In this document: positions 20,404-32,382 of the stretch, one piece after another | Layout: each line of letters opens with the position of its first letter | How positions within the stretch are numbered: position 1 is the stretch's first letter | From: Diphasiastrum complanatum | Taxonomy: Eukaryota > Streptophyta > Lycopodiopsida > Lycopodiales > Lycopodiaceae | Reading direction: 5' to 3' | NCBI GenBank assembly: GCA_029204225.1 | Contig: CM055113.1 | Location: 17,460,445-17,524,444 of the forward strand | Length of the DNA stretch: 64,000 nt | Program-made: the position numbers and the translations under genes | Notes under the pieces: model-generated | Databases searched by the model: none | The model's input: the letters and a program-made list of their open reading frames with translations, nothing else | Told to the model about the DNA's origin: nothing

Positions 20404-22239
20404 CTGATACGAGGTCTGAACTCCAATGCTTGCACTACTCGAACTCCAACGATCGCGACCAAAGAGACAGCCTGCAAAACTAATCGCTGGGAAGGAACTT
20501 TTTCCTACTGGCTTGTTTGGTAAGCGCTGAGAAGAACCTTTTTTCTTTCTAAGACAAATCACTGCGTTCACAACTTCAAGAGAGATTGCCCACAAGTTTG
20601 TTGAAAAACCTTTTCACTCCGCTCGATTTTCAGAACCTGATCGCTGAACATGCTGTTCTCATATGTGTACTTCATGTAAACAAGCAGAAACGATCGAACA
20701 CAGAAACTGCGGTTTTGACAGATCTGGACACCTTTTTGTACATCTTGAGCGGATACATGCAGTTAGACAATACTTTTGCATTGCTACTAGTCATGAGAGC
20801 TTTGTGGATGTATACCACGCTACCTTGAGTTGCATAAGCAAGCGCTTGGAGAGCTGAATACGCGAGTTGGAGACACATGCCAATACCTAGCTGAAGCTCA
20901 GGTTCTAACTTTTGTGTCATTCAGTTTACCGATCTAGGCTACATCTAACATCAGAAACACCATACATCATTTTTCTCAGACAGGACCTGAAGGCTTGGGC
21001 AGCATTGATAGAAGCTCCTACAGACAAAGCCGATTCATAGGAAGCAGTCTCATGTGCGGCTAAGCAGTTTTTATGAAGTTTGTCTTAAGGTCTCTGAATG
21101 ATGTCAGCTAATCTCTCCTTGTGGAAGAGAGCTTTGCTCTGAATTAGTTTCTCGCGCAACAGCGACTGGCACCGCAACAAATTGTCCATGCTAATTCATC
21201 CATTAAATCCAGCGAACAAGAGGATAGAGACAGATTCTGTTCCAGTTTGGGCATGCCTTTCAAACCCAACTTATCACTGACAAACCGTTGTATGAGAAAC
21301 ATGAAACGGTAAGGAAATATTTCCATTGCTTAGAAAGCTAAAATCTAGTGTACAAAATCGATCTTGGATGACATCTTAGTTCAAAATCGCATACTAAAAT
21401 GTTAGTTCAAAATTCTTGGATGACATCTTAGTTCAAAATCTTAGTTCATTATGTTGTAGGTTGATGACGGAGAAAAAGACTTGAGTTTAAAAAAAACTAG
21501 TAGTTATTTGTCGGTGACTTTTCAAGGGCGTATTGTCGATAGAATTAGTACAATTCTATATCTTGTTAATAGAACAAAACTATCTTCTCAGGTTGTCAGA
21601 CAAATTCATGGGTGTTTGAAGATTATTAAATATCATATTGTTTTGGAAAATGTGGCTGGAAAATACCTGGAAAATACTAGAAGTTGTGAAATTCTGAGTC
21701 TCTCAGATGCGCGTTGATGCTACCAATCACACAAGTCCACTTGCAAATTACTGCTGCGATCCCTGCAAGTGTAGCTAAAAAACATGCGTAGAGCAGACCT
21801 CCAAACTGATCGCTGATGAGAGAAAGACAGAAACTCTACGTCTGCATAGAATACATCACTAAATGGATCACTGGTCAGAGAGACGAGTTTGGCAAGAAAC
21901 TGATTGTTGATGAAAGACAAACAAAGAAATTTCTGATTTGTTAGTTCGTTGGTTAGACAGATTCCAAATGAGCAAATTTCAGTTTCCACATTCATGGTGC
22001 ATGCAAAAACAACTCCACTTCAACGCTGGTGTGGCAGCAAACTGGTCGATGAGCACATGCACTTCAATGCTGATCTTTTAAATGCAGAGATAGTAGATTG
22101 TTGTGGCAGCAAACTGGATCTCTGGTGTGGCAACAAACTGATCGCTGAGCACATGCACTCAAACGATCATCAAAAACATGAAAAGTTTGCTAGTTTCATG
22201 CAACCATGAGACACAGTACATGCAAAACACAATAATCGC

Positions 22240-22332
22240 TCCTCTGCCAAAACGAGAGACGGAGACGGAGATTTTCAATTTAAAATTCAACGAGAGACAG
22301 AGACGGAGATTTTCAATTTAGAAATTCACATG
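22240..22332. repeat. Short tandem duplication, ~41 bp
   Basis: ACGAGAGACGGAGACGGAG followed by ATTTTCAATTTA is repeated immediately with one or two changes. Confidence 0.85.
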
Positions 22333-22499
22333 TGGGCTTTCTATTTATGATAGATGAAATCATAGCCTTTGATTTTTATAGATACCTACTCTCCAGAAAC
22401 TGCCACGTGGCTCGCTCTCTAAGCAGATAGCTGAAACTTGGCTATAGGACAAAATTGTAAACAAGGATTCGAACCAAGCTCTGTAGACTGAAATGTATA

Positions 22500-23617
22500 C
22501 TTCAAAGCCATTCGACAATCATCTATCATCATCACACTCTATGTGGATGATCCGTTGTTCAGCAACAATATCGAATTGGTAAAAGATACCAAAAGGATGC
22601 TATCTTGAGAATTCAATATAGCAGACTTAGGGAAAGCTCATTATTATCTCGAGATTCAAATCCACAAAGACAAACAAGAAGCTACTCTACTTGACTCAGC
22701 AGAGATATATCTTTAACATCATGTCTAAATTCAATTTTATGAATTGCAAGCTTGTACATTCTCCTTTGGATCCAAGACTTAAGTTATCTAAAGAGCAATG
22801 TCCTCAATCTAAAAAGGAGAAGGATGAAATGAAGAGATATCCATAGCCTATGGATCCAAGACTTAAGTTATCTAAAGAGCAATGTCCTTAATCTGAAAAG
22901 GAGAAAGACGAAATAAAGGGATATCTATATTAGTCAATCGGATCTCTTATGTATGCAATGATCTCCACCAGACCCGATTCTTCATATGTTGTCAATTCTT
23001 TGAGCCAATACATGGCAAATCTTGAAATGATCCTCTAGAAAGCTCTATTTAGAATCATCAGATATGTACGAGCTACTATTGATCTCTAAATCTGCTATGG
23101 AAAGACTGATCCGTCCAACATCCATACATCACTTGAATTTATAGATGCAAATTGGGCAGGCAACATCGACACACACAAGAATCCACTTCTGGATTTGTCT
23201 TCCTGCTCAATAATGATCCGATATCTTGGAATAGTCGAAAGCTGACCTCCATTGCAATGTCTTCAACAGAATCATAGTACATTGCAACTTCTCAGGCTAC
23301 CGAAGAGGCAGTCTGGTTGAGAAACTTATTGTTTAACATTGGTCTCAGACAATCTGCTCCTACAATTATTTAATGCGACAATCAAAGTGCTATTGCATTA
23401 TTGATCGATCCTAGATTTCATTCTACGAGCAAGCACATTGAGATTAAGTACCACTACACCAAGAGCAAAATACTCAACAAGGAGGCAAGTCCGAAATTTT
23501 GCAAAATCCAATACATAACAGCTGACATATTTACAAAAGGATAAAGTCAAATAGCACAAAAGAACTTTGGTGCTATTTTGAATTTGAAAATCAAGACATT
23601 CAAGGATTAAAAGGAGG
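22500..23617 (+). mobile_element. Ty1/copia fragment: RT end and RNase H, with polypurine tract
   Basis: Heavily decayed. Recognisable pieces are LYVDDPLFSNN near 22540-22575, the IGSLMYAMISTRP block near 22940-22980, a KLTSIAMSSTES-like RNase H block near 23240-23270, and the ADIFTKG end near 23520-23540. A polypurine tract AAAAGGAGG at 23609-23617 precedes TGTTGAATTCC, the likely start of the 3' LTR. A local duplication of about 90 bp lies within 22760-22930. Many breaks; old. Confidence 0.85.
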
Positions 23618-25195
23618 TGTTGAATTCCTATCCTCTCCATCCCTAATCTCATAGCCAATCTAGATCCATTCATTTGCTATAAATACTTGTACAGTCACAC
23701 AACCTACTGAAATACAAAGAAATCAATAATAGGTGTCAACACTATCGCGTTGAACCATCCATTTACAATGACTTCACAAAAATCATCATTGGTAACAACA
23801 CACCAAAAAGTCTTATTCTGACATCTAACAACTACATCGAGGATCATACGTCTTAGAGGTAGGAGACCGTGTTCTAATAATCCTTGAGGCTAACAAACCA
23901 AGACGGTTGATTCTAAAATATCAATTTAGATTGATCAAAACCTAAAGGAAACAAAACATAACCCATAACCATAATTAGGTGGCTCAATGGATTCACCATC
24001 ATTGGAACCAAATTACTTAAAACTGTTAACAATACAATTCCTATTCAAAAAAATGAAGATACAACTTACTTTCCAAAACTTTGAAAAATGATAGACAACT
24101 TGTCGATGAAAAGGGAGGTGGCTTCTCATTAGAAAATATATATATACATTTTGCACATCGCAACAAAGACACCACAATTCTAATTGTGAACTATGTATTC
24201 AAACATCTAGTAATCAATCATCATTGAATATCGAGTACTCACATGTTTCTAATGATTTATAAATATTCCATTTTCTTAAAAGGCGATCTATAGCTCAACC
24301 TATGAGACAAACCATTATCTTTGCTCTTCTTCATTGCATTTCATCCAATTTAAAAAAGAGTGTCATAGACAAGAGTTTGCTTTGACGTTTGTGGTTGAGT
24401 GGTGGGCTAGTTTTTTATCCTACATATTAATCTTCAACATTCCAAAGTCAATTACAAAAAAAAACAATCATATCTTTAAAGCCACTTCTACAAAGAATTG
24501 TAACATTGTTGACATCTCTAACAATACTAGTCAATCATAAGTCATATATATTCAATATTCATAAATAGATCCTTCTCTACCAATTCAAAAATGTTGAGGA
24601 CACAGACAGATTCAAAATCATTGTGTACAAAAAAGTAGCCAACAAAAGAGACAACATAATTTTGAAAGCAAAATTCTTGATCCCCACTTGACAAATTACA
24701 ATCGTTCATGTGCAATTCATTGTCAATTGTGTCCCTAAAATGTACCCAACATGCATTGAATAACAGAATGGGTAATTATTTTATGATACTAGGACCTACA
24801 TGAAATTGAATACAAAACTTCAAAATTTCAAAATCAAAACATTGACAACAACCTTTTGAGGAACCCTACATGAATTTGCCACTTATTTGGCAATAAATTT
24901 GGTACATGCATGACGAAGAGCACAATTGTACCAACAAATCTCTCACTTCATGTATATTGTTGCATCCATGTCTTTTGCATAGTTGAAACTCAACCTTGCA
25001 TGCTCTTTCAAATGTTGGTCAATGGTCAAACTCGTATGAGCAATCATACTCAATCCATGGTTCTTCTATAACGTTGCAACCATGTCCTTTGTAGAGCTAC
25101 AATGCATCCCGACATGCCTTTTTAGATAATGGCCAATCATCAAAGTCAGTGTCATGTACTAGCATCAAACATTTAACCACTAAATCATACCAAAA
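23618..25195. other. Probable 3' LTR start and gene-free stretch
   Basis: The sequence after the polypurine tract starts with TGTTGAATTCC as a copia LTR would, but I could not find its end. No coding region is supported to 25195. Confidence 0.4.

Positions 25196-25199
<4 letters not shown>

Positions 25200-25274
<75 letters not shown>
25200..25274. repeat. (CT)n microsatellite
   Basis: About 37 uninterrupted CT units. Confidence 0.98.
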
Positions 25275-25279
<5 letters not shown>

Positions 25280-25678
25280 GTCCAATGATATAATCAAAGA
25301 AAACCACAATCTCAAATGGCAAACCAAAACAGAACGGGTCGTCTTCTTTTTTCTCTCCCTGAAACGTACATGTATTTTTTTTTTATCTGATTTCGATCGT
25401 CCTTTTGGGCTTCATGTGCTAAGCTAGGCCTTGGTTTTTCATGTAGTTTCATCTGATTGTAGGTTTTTGTGAACAAACTAGGCAGAAACTTTAAAATTGC
25501 TGTTGCTGTGCCGCTTTCCCAATTTCTGGGTTCGAGTTATTCTGGAGCAAGAATTAAGTTTGAGTTGATGAATGGAAAGCCTGGATAGTCTTAAATAAGA
25601 ATTGCAAGTCCAAAGATTAAGCTCCTCGGTTCACTTTTTACCTCCTTTAGTAACTGTAAAATTATTCTGCTTTTGAGC

Positions 25679-26115
25679 TTTTTAGCTATGGCTGCTAAGC
25701 TAGTTTCAGTGACTATAGCAGCTGCTGTACTGGTCCTAGAGCAAAATATGCCAGCATTGAGGAAGGAAAGGTTACAGAAGACAAAGCAACTTCGCTTGTT
25801 GAAGGTAAGTCTGCCAAAGGTGAGCAACGAGAGCCTGCTCCAGATATGGAACCCTTCCTCAGCATCAGCTGCTACATGCAAGCAACAGAAAACTGCACCC
25901 CGGAAGATTGTGAAAGCGTCCTCGACATGTGCTGCTGCATGCAAGCAACAAAAGCCTCCCCGGAAGAATGTGAAAGCATCCTCAACACCAGCCGCTGCAC
26001 GCAAGCAACAGCCCAGAAGAATGTAAAAGCCTCATTGACACCAGCTGCTGCAGACAAGCAACCGAAGGCTCCCTGGAGGAATGTAAAAACATCTTCGGAA
26101 GGTCCAGGTAAAAAG
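25679..26115 (+). CDS. Lysine-rich repeat protein fragment encoded by a minisatellite
   Basis: From ATG near 25688 (MAAKLVSVTIAAAVLV) the frame leads into tandem units of about 57-63 bases. They encode variants of CKQQKTAPRKIVKASS, CKQQKPPRKNVKASS and RKQQPRR. The units continue in a second frame to about 26110 (DKQPKAPWRNVKTSS), with GKKKPKEPKAPL after them. The lysine/proline/alanine composition resembles histone H1-like or AT-hook-like tails, but no domain is recognised. It may be a real exon of an unknown gene or a repeat that happens to be open. The reverse strand is also open and is probably a shadow. Confidence 0.35.
25868..26105. repeat. Minisatellite, ~57-63-bp unit, four copies
   Basis: Units share GCAAGCAACAGAAA-like starts, CCCCGGAAGAATGTGAAAGC-like middles and ACC(A)GCTGCTGCA ends, with moderate divergence. 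Confidence 0.85.
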
Positions 26116-26361
26116 AAGCCCAAGGAACCAAAAGCTCCTCTCATCCTCCATATCTGCAGGTAAGCAACAGATGCATCTGCCTCCACAATTTCTCATAATC
26201 AGAATTAACATGTTTTCAATCTTACATTCTTTGAAGAGAGTATGTATACGAAATGGCTTTTCCGATAATTTTGCCATTGCAGATAATTGTGGAGGCAATT
26301 GTAGCTTTGAAGGAAACGGCTCGAGCCAGTATACCACAAAAAAATATAAAAATATAGCTCA

Positions 26362-26432
26362 TTCTGTGCATACGGAACACGCTCTGTTTCATGCGTACGC
26401 AACACGCTCCGTTCCATGCGTATGGAACGGGC
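26362..26432. repeat. Short tandem repeat with 'CATGCGTA(C/T)GGAAC' core
   Basis: Three units of about 26 bases near 26364-26430: GCATACGGAACACGCTCTG, GCGTACGCAACACGCTCCG and GCGTATGGAACGGGC. Confidence 0.85.
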
Positions 26433-26479
26433 ATCTATGTTACATACGCATCCTTACATCAGTTATTAGAAATTGCTAG

Positions 26480-29400
26480 TTGAAAAATGTGTGGCCTAAA
26501 TAAAGGTAATGGGCACTTGAAGGATTAGTTTGCATAGTTTTGCAAGCTTTCACAATAAGTCTCATTCTCTTAGAAACTCTATGGATGCTTCTTGCACCAT
26601 ACCATAAGGCAACAATTCAAATAAGTTTGACATTGTCATAATGGAAATTCTTAAAACGTTTTGCTAAAATTTCAAGCAAAGCAAGGGCAATCGTAATAAG
26701 TTCCTTCCTTATGAAGAGTGAGCTTCATTCAATAAAAATTTCCATAACAAGTTATATTTGAGCATTCATCAAGGATGATTGGATTTGAATTTTAGCTTTT
26801 CATCTAGATTATAGCCCATTGACTCCAAAGAGTCTTCAAAAGGTGCAACATTTGAGTTTCTACCACTTTTTCCGAAGGTGAAGGAAATCATCAAGAACCA
26901 ACCCATACAATGAAGTTTCAACTTTCTCATAAAATGCACGAGAAATTATACTTTTCATTGCTTTTTGCTCTATGCTGGCCCAGCTAAAATGCACCAATAA
27001 AGATAGAAGAAAATTTCCAAGAAGTTGGCCACAATTTCAACAAACATTGTAAATGAAAACTGAAGGTTAGCTAATGCGATAGATATAGTTGTCAATGTTA
27101 GGTGTAGGGAAGCACCCGACATAACTAAGGGGACATGCCATAGTCAAATTTAAAGAGTCCACCCCCAGCATATTGGAACATCAATCTTAACTTGCATAGC
27201 ACTAACCAAATGTTATGACAACTCTAGTCGAGTCAGGCTCTAGTCACATGGCAAAACATATCTCCAAATTAGGTTTCGTACATTTACAACACACCTATTT
27301 CGCCTATTTACATGTCTACTTTTCTATTTCCGTATTTCAACCTATCATTACATTTTCTACAGCCCGAAACTATTTCGCACTGAATTTGCATCTAGTACGA
27401 GCAATTTCCATAGGTCGCATTGAGTACGATTTTGGATGTTGAAGCCTTAACAGTGAGAATAACTAGCCTCTAGGGGTTATTGCTTTTTCTCATTTTCCTT
27501 GCCATCTCTAGCCATCTGCATGCTTATGCGAATACATCACCGATGTAACTAGATTTAATACATTCACCAAATATCTTTTACAACTCCATCTAGACAAAAG
27601 GTTCACAATGCTAAAGACACATAAACAAATGGGTATCTATGTCTAGTTTTTTGATAATTTAGTTATTTAGCTAATTGTTTGACAGCTTCTCTAAGAAGAT
27701 TTCAACAAAAAGTTTTGAAAAGAATCAAATAAAAAAAAATTGTTTTGGGAAGCCTTGACCCTGATTTATTGGTTGCATTCTAAAACATGTTCTAGAACAT
27801 TGGCTGCAGCTATGGTAGGTACCGAAACATGGAGGAATCAGCGCCACTTTTAATCAAAGTCCAACGACAAAACTATTATTTGGTCAAACGGACTGTTAAA
27901 ATCTTGATAGAAACAAGAAGTCAAGTAATCTATGATGTATGTATTGCCTGACTTATTATCTACTTTAGAGATTACATTAAGAGGACTTTCCTTCCTCTCC
28001 AATATCAGGATTCTCCTAGATATGAGTGAATTGGAAAGTTCATTCTCTTACATGTGCAAATCTTTGTACTACGCAGAGATTAAATCAAGAGGACTACCCT
28101 CTCTCTAGATCAAAATTCTGGTTGTCCATGGTGTGGCAGGCTTGTGCTTCTACATCACCACGTTCCCTCCTACTCCTTGCCTATCAAGCTTTGCTTGTTG
28201 ATCATGTCATTGTAGATTCTTGCTAGCAATGATGCTTTCATGTACAATGATGCTTTTGTGTACGCACAAAGTGATTTATTTGTGATAGCTCCTCTTAATT
28301 ATCTCTATGTTTGCAAGATGAGGCTTGATAGACAATGATCTTTCATCTCCAAGTGATCATTTTATTTTTGTGATGCAATTGCGAGGAAGTGAGTCATGTG
28401 GCTACGTAAGATTTTGGTCAACAATGATCTTCTATCTAACATAATCTTGTTGTTCCAAGATGAAACTGATAGGAAGCATGTCATAATCTAAGTATGAATT
28501 ATCACAAGCTCCTCTAAGATGGCACCTTTTGAAGATTGATGGAAATCACTCTAGCTTAATCTAGCGAGCCAAATAAGCCAACTTAAAAATACTATAAGTC
28601 GTTATGTCCTCCAAAATTTCAAAATTCATGAAGACTTTGAAAGGAGAGGACTTTCCCTATAAGAATTGGGTAAGGAGCCAGTCTAAAGAATTTAAGGGCA
28701 CAAGGAGCTACACAAACGCATATACCAAGTACCAAAAAACCCTAGGTTTCACAGACCATAGTTGGAGACATCCACACTAGCCAAAAGAGAGTTCTTCAAC
28801 CGTAACAACTCCACAAATTTGGTGAAGAAGGAATTACTTAACGTTGCCTATAACACCCTATGTTCAAAAATTAGAAAAAATAACCTTTTATCCTTAAGTG
28901 CAGCCTTACATGTACAGAGAATCTTCTAGAAATTGGCTTTCATTTTTGGTAACACTCTTGGCAGAGGGTTGATAAGGTGATTGGGAGTAGAACAATCTTG
29001 TACCAATACATAACCTTCATATAAAGACTCCATATTAAAATGTAAATTAAGCCATATTCCAATGCCCTAAAAACTTTGACTATAAAAAATTTCCAAACTT
29101 TGAAATATATCAAACTTTCAAAAGTTGGAGCCTGTTATTCCCTTCCAAAAATGTTATTTGATGAAACAAGCCCATGCTTGTGCTGCTCATCTAGATATGA
29201 AAATTAAATTATGTCACACAATGATCATAGATGACAGAAGAACTGCTTGACTTCAATAGTCCATTCAAAGTGTGCCATAAAGACATGTCTAAGTTTCCAG
29301 CTCAAAAAATACATTTTGTTGCTTTCAAGAAATTGATCACTCGAGCTGCACAAACTAATCAATCTGTGAAAGAAATTTAGGTAAGAGGATTGAACTTTGA

Positions 29401-29480
29401 GCTATAACATGCAAAAAAAAGAAGCTACAAAATAGTGAAGGCATCCCAGCTAGATCTGATCCTAAATAACTCATATTGTA
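26480..29480. other. Gene-free stretch
   Basis: Three kilobases of AT-rich DNA with only short frames. No retroelement motif, RNA gene or clear splice structure was found. If the gene at 29482-31163 continues downstream (see that entry), its later exons would lie here, but none could be picked out. Confidence 0.4.
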
Positions 29481-29481
29481 C

Positions 29482-31163
29482 TCACTTGTCCTTCGCAGTT
29501 AACTGGGCCCAGGCTCTTGCCCTGGCTGCTCCTTCTTTCCACCGCTTCTTGCGAGCGACTTTAAGCTCTGCTTTTACTGCTTTTTTATTTGCAATCTGTG
29601 TATGAACTTGAATCTGTTGAAGATATCAAAAACATATAAACGGTCAATTTCATTCTCCTACAGGAATTGCTAAGTATCAATTAGCAATACTTGCATAATA
29701 TTGAAGATAAAACTATCGGATAGAAAATGTATGCTATTTCGTAATTGCTTGGCACTTCAGAACAAGGAACCCTAAACCCTAAAACCAATGAGTCATTCAA
29801 TCATCATGTTTTTTAAGTTGCACTTGCTGTGATTTGGCAATTTTCAAGAAAAAACAAGTCGGAAATAAGTATCAGTATCACAGAGTCCAAGAAAAATAGT
29901 CATGTCACAACCTTCGCAAAGGCCTGTCGTTGCGCCATTTTCTTCTTCCGTTTCCTATTTTTAACACTACCCTCGTTTGGTTGAGAGGATGGACATGGTG
30001 CATCAGGTGCTACATCTATGAATGCATATGGACCTACCAAAAACAAGAGCAAAGCAAAGTTAGATGTGAGAAAGTTCTACGGCGAAATTATTCAATGTAA
30101 CCAAGGAGAAGTGGTTCAACGGATTTTGGTTGAAGGTCTCAATCAGCTCTCTTTTAACTCTGCAGTATGGAAACCCACTCATAAGCATTTGCAACTCTGG
30201 TTACATTTTTTTTTTTAAGTAACAGCACTAGACTTGCTCTCAATTGACGTTCATTCAGGATTTCACACAATGAATGTCATTTATCGTCTCCATGAGATAA
30301 ACCCTTGAAATCTATTTTCAAAAACAACAAGTGATCACTCTTTGTAGACAGTTGACATTTCCGCAACATAAAGCCACTATGATAGATTTGTGACTGTGGT
30401 AATACTTATTTTAGCCTATAGAGTCCAGTCGAGTTCGGATGAATTTCAAGAGTTATTAAAATGAGCTCCGAGCTTCTATAGCAAAGTCACTTCAAAAGGT
30501 GATCCTAGTGTGAATTCGCAGTTACTCATCTATTGAAAAAATGAAAACCCTAATCTCTGACTGTAGACTCAAGAAAATAAAACCCAGTTACAGAGCGTTG
30601 GACCTATATTTGTGCTGACAAAGTTCCAATCTGTTCCTGGCCTGTTATTAAACACGCAGATGTTGGCTGAACAAATACTGCATTATGGTCTGTTTCCAAA
30701 TTTTAAAATAGTTCTGTTTTCACTATTTCATTCTAAAGAAAAGCATCGGTTCCAGGCCTGCAGGCCTTTATCAACAATCAAATTAGCTCATGAAGCCAGA
30801 CATTATAGATAGAGAGATTTCGGATCTACCCCGTTGCCACTTCTTGGGCCTCTTTGCAAAATGCTGCACTCTAATGACATTATATGGCGATTTCAAATAT
30901 CCCAATGTCATCCTGCCGTCGTTTGAATGGAAAAGCCCGCCACTTTGCAGCAACCAAGGCCTCAAGGCTGCTCCTGCTGCTGCTGCTGCTGACAAATTAT
31001 CATAAGTTGCACAGAACGAAGAATAAGCTGAAGACGAGCAGCACTGAAGCATCGAAGTGGCATCAACACGCGAACTCGTGATAACCTTTAAACGGTTTGG
31101 GTTGGAAGGGCATCCAAGTCCCTTCCCAAGAAACGCTACTGCGCTTCGCCATGCCCTGCCCAT
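29482..31163 (-). CDS. Host gene, three exons, basic protein with a mitochondrial-type presequence
   Basis: Minus strand. Exon 1 is 31163-30830, exon 2 is 30033-29912 and exon 3 is 29613-29482. Donors are GTAGAT and GTTGTG, acceptors are TTGGTAG and TCAACAG. Phase is kept at both joins, giving about 195 residues. The N-terminus MGRAWRSAVAFLGKGLG is rich in Arg, Ser and Ala and lacks acidic residues, typical of mitochondrial import signals; it is chosen over the upstream ATG at 31262 for that reason. Exon 1 ends in VQHFAKRPKKWQR. Exon 2 carries SSQPNEGSVKNRKRKKKMAQ. Exon 3 is helical and basic (KAVKAELKVARKKRWKEG, RARAWAQLTAKDK). No family is named with confidence; a mitochondrial ribosome or RNA-linked protein is a guess from charge and telomere boxes. 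The last codons (ACAAGTGAGTAC) could also be a splice donor, so the gene may run on. It is the best-preserved gene in the window. Confidence 0.75.
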
Positions 31164-31379
31164 CTCTATATCTCTCTGTCTTCCCTTCTCTCTCACTTTC
31201 TGGCTAGCCCCCGGTTCCCCGGTTCTCTCTCTCTTGTTGGAGCTGTTGGCTACAATAGCCATGTGGCATATTGTGAACGCTACATGTGCATTAAAATTGA
31301 GGGCTAAGATTAAATAAACATTTGTAATAGGTGATATGTGTATCTCTCTCTCTCAACTCACATTATTGCTATTTTATGT

Positions 31380-31413
31380 CCCTAAACCCTAAAAACATTA
31401 ACCCTAACCCTAG
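31380..31413 (-). promoter_or_regulatory. Telomere-box cluster upstream of the host gene
   Basis: CCCTAAACCCTAAAAA at 31380-31395 and AACCCTAACCCTAG at 31400-31413 lie about 220 bases upstream of the ATG at 31163. Telo-boxes (AAACCCTAA) are known in plant promoters of ribosomal-protein and translation genes. A similar motif, ACCCTAAACCCTAAAACC, lies in intron 2 near 29769. Confidence 0.6.
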
Positions 31414-31439
31414 AACCCCATTGCCAAAGCTTGCCCGCT

Positions 31440-31459
31440 CTACCCTCTTCTCTTCTCTT

Positions 31460-31531
<72 letters not shown>

Positions 31532-31745
31532 ACCCCGCTCACCTCCCATCTCTCTCAACACACACATAGTCTCCCTCTCTACACCCATTGCCTCTCTCTC
31601 CACCATCGATGTTGCAGCCATCCCGCCATAGCTCGCACTCTCGCCCCCCTCCCTCTCTCTTTCTCTATCCAACACGTCACATGATCTCCATTGTCGTCTC
31701 CTCCCATCCACAACAGCGCCCTCTCAAAACCTCTCTCTCCAATGG

Positions 31746-31776
<31 letters not shown>

Positions 31777-31796
31777 ACCATCGCAGTCTCTCTATA

Positions 31797-31845
<49 letters not shown>
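31440..31845. repeat. CT and CA microsatellites
   Basis: (TCTTC)n passing to (CT)n from about 31443 to 31507, (CA)n at 31507-31533, then CT-rich sequence and another (CT)n at about 31798-31843. Open frames across them are low-complexity and not genes. Confidence 0.95.
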
Positions 31846-31846
<1 letters not shown>

Positions 31847-32298
31847 AAAGTTCTCTTTCTCGAACTTTTTAAAAGCACGTTTCTTTTTGTAAAATCAATG
31901 GGTTTGCCCTTCAACCAAACTTCAACTGCACTTCAAATATGATTTAGGGTAGACGTGGACCAATGAAAAGCTCCGAATCGCGTTTTCTCCATAACTGCTG
32001 ACATTCTTGCTATTTTTCCTCTAAAACCTACAAAAACCCTACAATAAAAAAAACAGTGCCTCTCTCTCTTTATCATGATACAAGCCTCTCCTTTTCTCTC
32101 TTGCCCTTTTATACCTTTCTCTTTCTAGAAACTTCTCTTTCCATGAATTTCTAAAGTCACATGTTCTCTCTAGAAATTTCTAAATGCACATGTCATTTTC
32201 AAGCATTTCAAATGCACTTCAAATGCCCTTCAAATAAATTTTAGGGCAAATGTGGACCAATGAGGATAGACAAAACCCTTTTTGTATATCATTGCCCA

Positions 32299-32299
<1 letters not shown>

Positions 32300-32380
<81 letters not shown>
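32300..32380. repeat. (CT)n microsatellite
   Basis: About 39 CT units. Confidence 0.98.

Positions 32381-32382
<2 letters not shown>

Larger units (their letters stand above)
19800..22450. other. Unassigned region with recurring 'GATCGCTGA' phrases and local duplications
   Basis: No convincing protein. The phrase (G/T)ATCGCTGA or close forms (ATCGCTAACC, GGTCGCTGAAC, TGATCGCTGAGC) recurs near 20000, 20239, 20340, 20400, 20641, 21811 and 22140. Short duplications occur at 20208-20403 and 22240-22330, and a 25-base phrase is doubled near 21363 and 21415. The phrases AAACTGGTCGATGAGCACATG and AAACTGATCGCTGAGCACATG near 22039 and 22136 also match. It may be a decayed LTR or leader, or a noncoding RNA. 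Nothing decides. Confidence 0.35.

Noticed and set aside
25591-26186. Minus-strand phenylalanine/alanine repeat proteins
   Set aside because: Antisense of the minisatellite; hydrophobic repeats with no sensible protein character compared with the lysine-rich plus strand.
31380-31413. Interstitial telomere
   Set aside because: Only four partial units; better read as promoter telo-boxes of the minus-strand gene.
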